DNA of 64,000 nt, from the NCBI GenBank assembly GCA_016125285.1, contig WGMA01000015.1, forward strand, positions 1 to 64,000, written 5' to 3'. The translations under genes were made by a program, and so were the position numbers. Below, one piece after another: positions 62,422 to 64,000 of the stretch. The stretch is from Phycisphaera sp. GTDB lineage: Bacteria; Planctomycetota; Phycisphaerae; Phycisphaerales; Zrk34. Under the pieces are notes generated by a model that was not told the DNA's origin, ran no database searches, and was given only the letters and a program-made list of their open reading frames with translations. Each line of letters starts with the position of its first letter. Within the stretch, counting starts at the first letter, position 1.

Positions 62422-62495
62422 GGCCCCGTAGCCCAACCGGCAGAGGCAGGCGACTTAAAATCGCTACAGTGTGGGTTCGAATCCCACCGGGGCCA
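62422..62495 (+). tRNA. tRNA with anticodon UAA and short variable loop (tRNA-Leu-like)
   Basis: A full cloverleaf is visible: acceptor GGCCCCG/CGGGGCC with discriminator A62495, D-arm GCC/GGC, anticodon stem GGCGA/TCGCT with loop CTTAAAA (anticodon TAA, 62456-62458), a 5-base variable loop ACAGT, and T-arm GTGGG-TTCGAAT-CCCAC. CCA is not encoded. UAA reads leucine codon UUA, but bacterial tRNA-Leu normally has a long (class II) variable arm; this one has class I form. Such genes are often labelled tRNA-Leu or undetermined. Confidence 0.9.
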
Positions 62496-62507
62496 TTCAC
62501 ACTTCGG

Positions 62508-63119
62508 TCACGGCGCCTTGGCGGACTCATCGCCGAGGATGTCGGCCATCTCGATCACATCGCGTGCGACGTCGGCGATGCGGCGCTTGCGGTTCATCGC
62601 GAGCGTGCGGAGCCGTCGGTAGGCCTCGGCCTCGCCCAGGCCGCGCTGGTCCATGAGGATGCCCTTGGCGCGTTCGACGATCTTGCGTTCGTTGAGTGCG
62701 GCGCGGGCGTGCTCGAGCTGGTGGCGGACCTGCTGGTCGTGGTCGAACAGGGCGCGGGCGGATTCGATGAGCACGGCGAGCTGCTCGCGTGTGGCCGCGC
62801 CGTAGTGGATGGCCGCGACGCCGGCGGCGATCGCGTCGTCGACGCTGTGCTTGTCGTCGGCCTTCTGAAAGATCACCGCGACGGGGTGCGGCGCGATCCG
62901 CTGCGCGGCGGTGACGTTGACGAGCAGGTTGCCCGTCAGCTTCGTGGCGTCGATGAGCACGACGTCGGGGGTGTGCTCGGCGACAAGGTCCGCGAGGATG
63001 CTCGTCGGGCCGGCGATCGCCGCGATCGCGTAACCCTTGCTCGTCAACAGATGCGTAATGGATCCCTGACGGTGGCCATCGTCCTGAACGACCAATACCC
63101 GGCTGGCTGTGTCACTCAT
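62508..63119 (-). CDS. nasT: NasT-like ANTAR-domain response regulator
   Basis: This is a 203-residue RNA-binding regulator. A receiver-like domain (about 7-120) has the acceptor position Asp57 (DVVLIDA). A coiled segment ('RHQLEHARAALNERK') leads to an ANTAR domain (about 142-198; 'ERKIVERAKGILMDQRGLGEAEAYRRLRTLAM'). ANTAR proteins of nitrate regulons prevent early termination by binding hairpins in leader RNA. It is encoded divergently from a nitrate transporter with a sigma-54 promoter and leader hairpin, which supports the assignment. ATG 63119 is preferred to a GTG at 63128. No NasS sensor is in the window. Confidence 0.9.
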   Translation of the reverse strand: MSDTASRVLVVQDDGHRQGSITHLLTSKGYAIAAIAGPTSILADLVAEHTPDVVLIDATKLTGNLLVNVTAAQRIAPHPVAVIFQKADDKHSVDDAIAAGVAAIHYGAATREQLAVLIESARALFDHDQQVRHQLEHARAALNERKIVERAKGILMDQRGLGEAEAYRRLRTLAMNRKRRIADVARDVIEMADILGDESAKAP

Positions 63120-63332
63120 AAATATCACACGCGTTGCCGGGCGCGATCAGGACAGATCGCGCACGAAACAACGGGTGCCTCCGCAAATCAGATACAAATT
63201 GCTTGCCAATCCATCAGCCGGCCCGAAACGCCGCCTCGATGTGCCGCGTTTTTGTGCAATTGGATGTTTGGTGCGCATCAGATGGACACTTTTACGCGGC
63301 GTGGCGGCGTGGATTGCCTTTAAAACAGGAAG

Positions 63333-63347
63333 TGGCACGACCTTTGC
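63333..63347 (+). promoter_or_regulatory. Sigma-54 promoter upstream of the nitrate transporter
   Basis: TGGCACGACCTTTGC matches the sigma-54 consensus TGGCAC-N5-TTGC; the invariant GG (63334-63335) and GC (63346-63347) are separated by exactly 10 bp. Transcription would start at about 63359. Confidence 0.8.
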
Positions 63348-63357
63348 GAAACATCCG

Positions 63358-63394
63358 GCGGGCCGTCCGATCGACGTGGATCCGGTCGGCCCGC
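63358..63394 (+). promoter_or_regulatory. Leader hairpin, candidate ANTAR target
   Basis: GCGGGCCGTCC pairs with GGTCGGCCCGC (one mismatch) and an inner GATC/GATC stem closes a six-base loop GACGTG. ANTAR targets have hexaloops with A1 and G4; here G4 is present but position 1 is G. It begins at the predicted transcript start of the sigma-54 promoter. Confidence 0.5.
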
Positions 63395-63553
63395 AGTTAC
63401 TCGCCGAGCCTTCACCGGCTGCCTCCCAAGCAGGACAACGGCGTCCCGCGACGTAGTGCGAGTCACGAGGATGCGTTCCACGGACACGCCCCCGGCGTGC
63501 CCGAGTGGTTGTGGTTTGTCCGTTCGAGAGACGTTCGAGAGAGAGGCAATCTG

Positions 63554-64000
63554 ATGAGCACGCAGTCGGCGAAAGCCACGCGGATCAAGCTGTTCAGTTT
63601 CAACACGCCGCAGATGCGCGCGTTCCACATGTCGTGGTTCGCGTTCTTCCTGTGCTTCTTCGCGTGGTTCGGCATCGCGCCACTGATGAAGGTGGTGCGG
63701 GAGGAGCTGACGCTGACCAGGGAGCAGGTCGGCTGGTGCATCATCGCATCGGTCGCCGCGACGGTGTTCGCCCGCCTGCTGATCGGCTGGCTGTGCGACC
63801 GCATCGGCCCACGCCTCGCCTACACGTGGATGCTGCTGCTCGGGTCGATCCCCGTAATGGGCATCGGCCTCGCGCAGTCGTTCGAGACGTTCCTGCTGTT
63901 CCGCCTGGCGATCGGCGTGATCGGCGCGTCGTTCGTCATCACGCAGTACCACACGTCGGTCATGTTCGCGCCCAACTGCGTCGGCACGGCCAACGCCACG
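63554..64000 (+). CDS. narK: NarK-type nitrate/nitrite transporter (partial, cut by window end)
   Basis: The first 149 residues of a major facilitator protein are present: MSTQSAKATRIKLFSFNTPQ, then membrane helices starting at 'FHMSWFAFFLCFFAWFGIAPL', the MFS loop 'GWLCDRIGPR' and the nitrate signature region 'GASFVITQYHTSVMFAPN' followed by CVGTANAT. This is the NarK/NasA family that imports nitrate or exchanges it for nitrite. GAGAGG lies about 8 bp before ATG 63554. Regulation by sigma-54 and an ANTAR antiterminator is indicated by the upstream region. The rest of the gene lies beyond the window. Confidence 0.93.
   Translation, partial: MSTQSAKATRIKLFSFNTPQMRAFHMSWFAFFLCFFAWFGIAPLMKVVREELTLTREQVGWCIIASVAATVFARLLIGWLCDRIGPRLAYTWMLLLGSIPVMGIGLAQSFETFLLFRLAIGVIGASFVITQYHTSVMFAPNCVGTANAT

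Larger units (their letters stand above)
63120..63553. other. Divergent control region of the nitrate genes
   Basis: This is 434 bp without a gene. It holds a sigma-54 promoter (63333-63347), a long hairpin at its predicted transcript start (63358-63394), a second perfect hairpin CACGCC-CCC-GGCGTG (63485-63499) followed by a moderately T-rich stretch, and direct repeats GTTCGAGAG just before the transporter's ribosome site. The part 63160-63340 is less GC-rich than the surroundings, as expected for an activator-binding region. Confidence 0.6.

Noticed and set aside
62035-62495. Integration site or genomic island edge at the tRNA
   Set aside because: No integrase, no duplicated tRNA end and no change in gene content that would mark an island was found nearby.
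63498-63515. Sequence GTGCCCGAGTGGTTG resembling the start of a tRNA-Ser
   Set aside because: No acceptor, anticodon or T-arm can be folded around it; it is part of the narK leader hairpin region.

Overview
The window comes from a GC-rich bacterium. The gene content points to the Planctomycetota, most likely a Phycisphaerae-like lineage, although no rRNA or ribosomal marker is present to prove it. The evidence is four secreted sulfatases, four ECF sigma factor/FecR-like pairs, seven prepilin-like proteins with a C-terminal 'DG' motif, a DUF1800/DUF1501 pair, and many short palindromic repeats.

Region 1 (1-17.6 kb) is built from repeated cassettes: ECF sigma factor, then an overlapping membrane-anchored FecR-like protein, then one or two prepilin-like proteins, then a sulfatase. 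One cassette (minus, about 0.2-4.0 kb) has a LamG-tailed FecR protein and no prepilin. A second (minus, 6.6-11.8 kb) and a third (plus, 13.2-17.6 kb) are complete. A fourth sulfatase, a CPXCG zinc-ribbon protein, a methyltransferase and a lone prepilin-like gene lie between them. This looks like sensing and degradation of sulfated polysaccharide.

Region 2 (17.7-39.7 kb) is the highlight. One plus-strand operon carries a complete polyunsaturated fatty acid (PUFA) synthase: PfaD enoyl reductase; PfaA with KS-AT-3xACP-KR-DH; PfaC with KS-CLF-AT-DH-DH; and a 4'-phosphopantetheinyl transferase. It also carries a complete head-to-head olefin pathway (OleA, OleB, OleC, OleD). Most junctions overlap or are close. 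The simplest reading is a dedicated assembly line for a long-chain polyunsaturated hydrocarbon. A SUKH-domain gene of different codon use sits between pfaD and pfaA. The two giant synthase genes are peppered with in-frame short dispersed repeats, one of them inside a dehydratase domain, and pfaA has a perfect 48-bp tandem duplication.

Region 3 (39.7-55.6 kb) holds a HEAT-repeat protein, an enolase-superfamily sugar-acid enzyme convergent with a ribose-type ABC importer (the permease has a large inserted domain), a secreted protein of unknown role, DUF1800/DUF1501 exported proteins, an SGNH hydrolase, a GntR regulator with a clear self-overlapping operator, a sialidase-like protein and small orphan genes. 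Region 4 (55.6-62.0 kb) is a fourth sigma/FecR/prepilin cassette. It contains a thioredoxin-trypsin fusion and ends in the remnant of a sialate O-acetylesterase-like gene.

Region 5 (62.4-64 kb) has an unusual short tRNA with anticodon UAA and a nitrate-assimilation control region. A NasT-like ANTAR regulator is divergent from a NarK-type nitrate transporter (cut by the window end). The transporter is preceded by a near-consensus sigma-54 promoter and a leader hairpin with a six-base loop.
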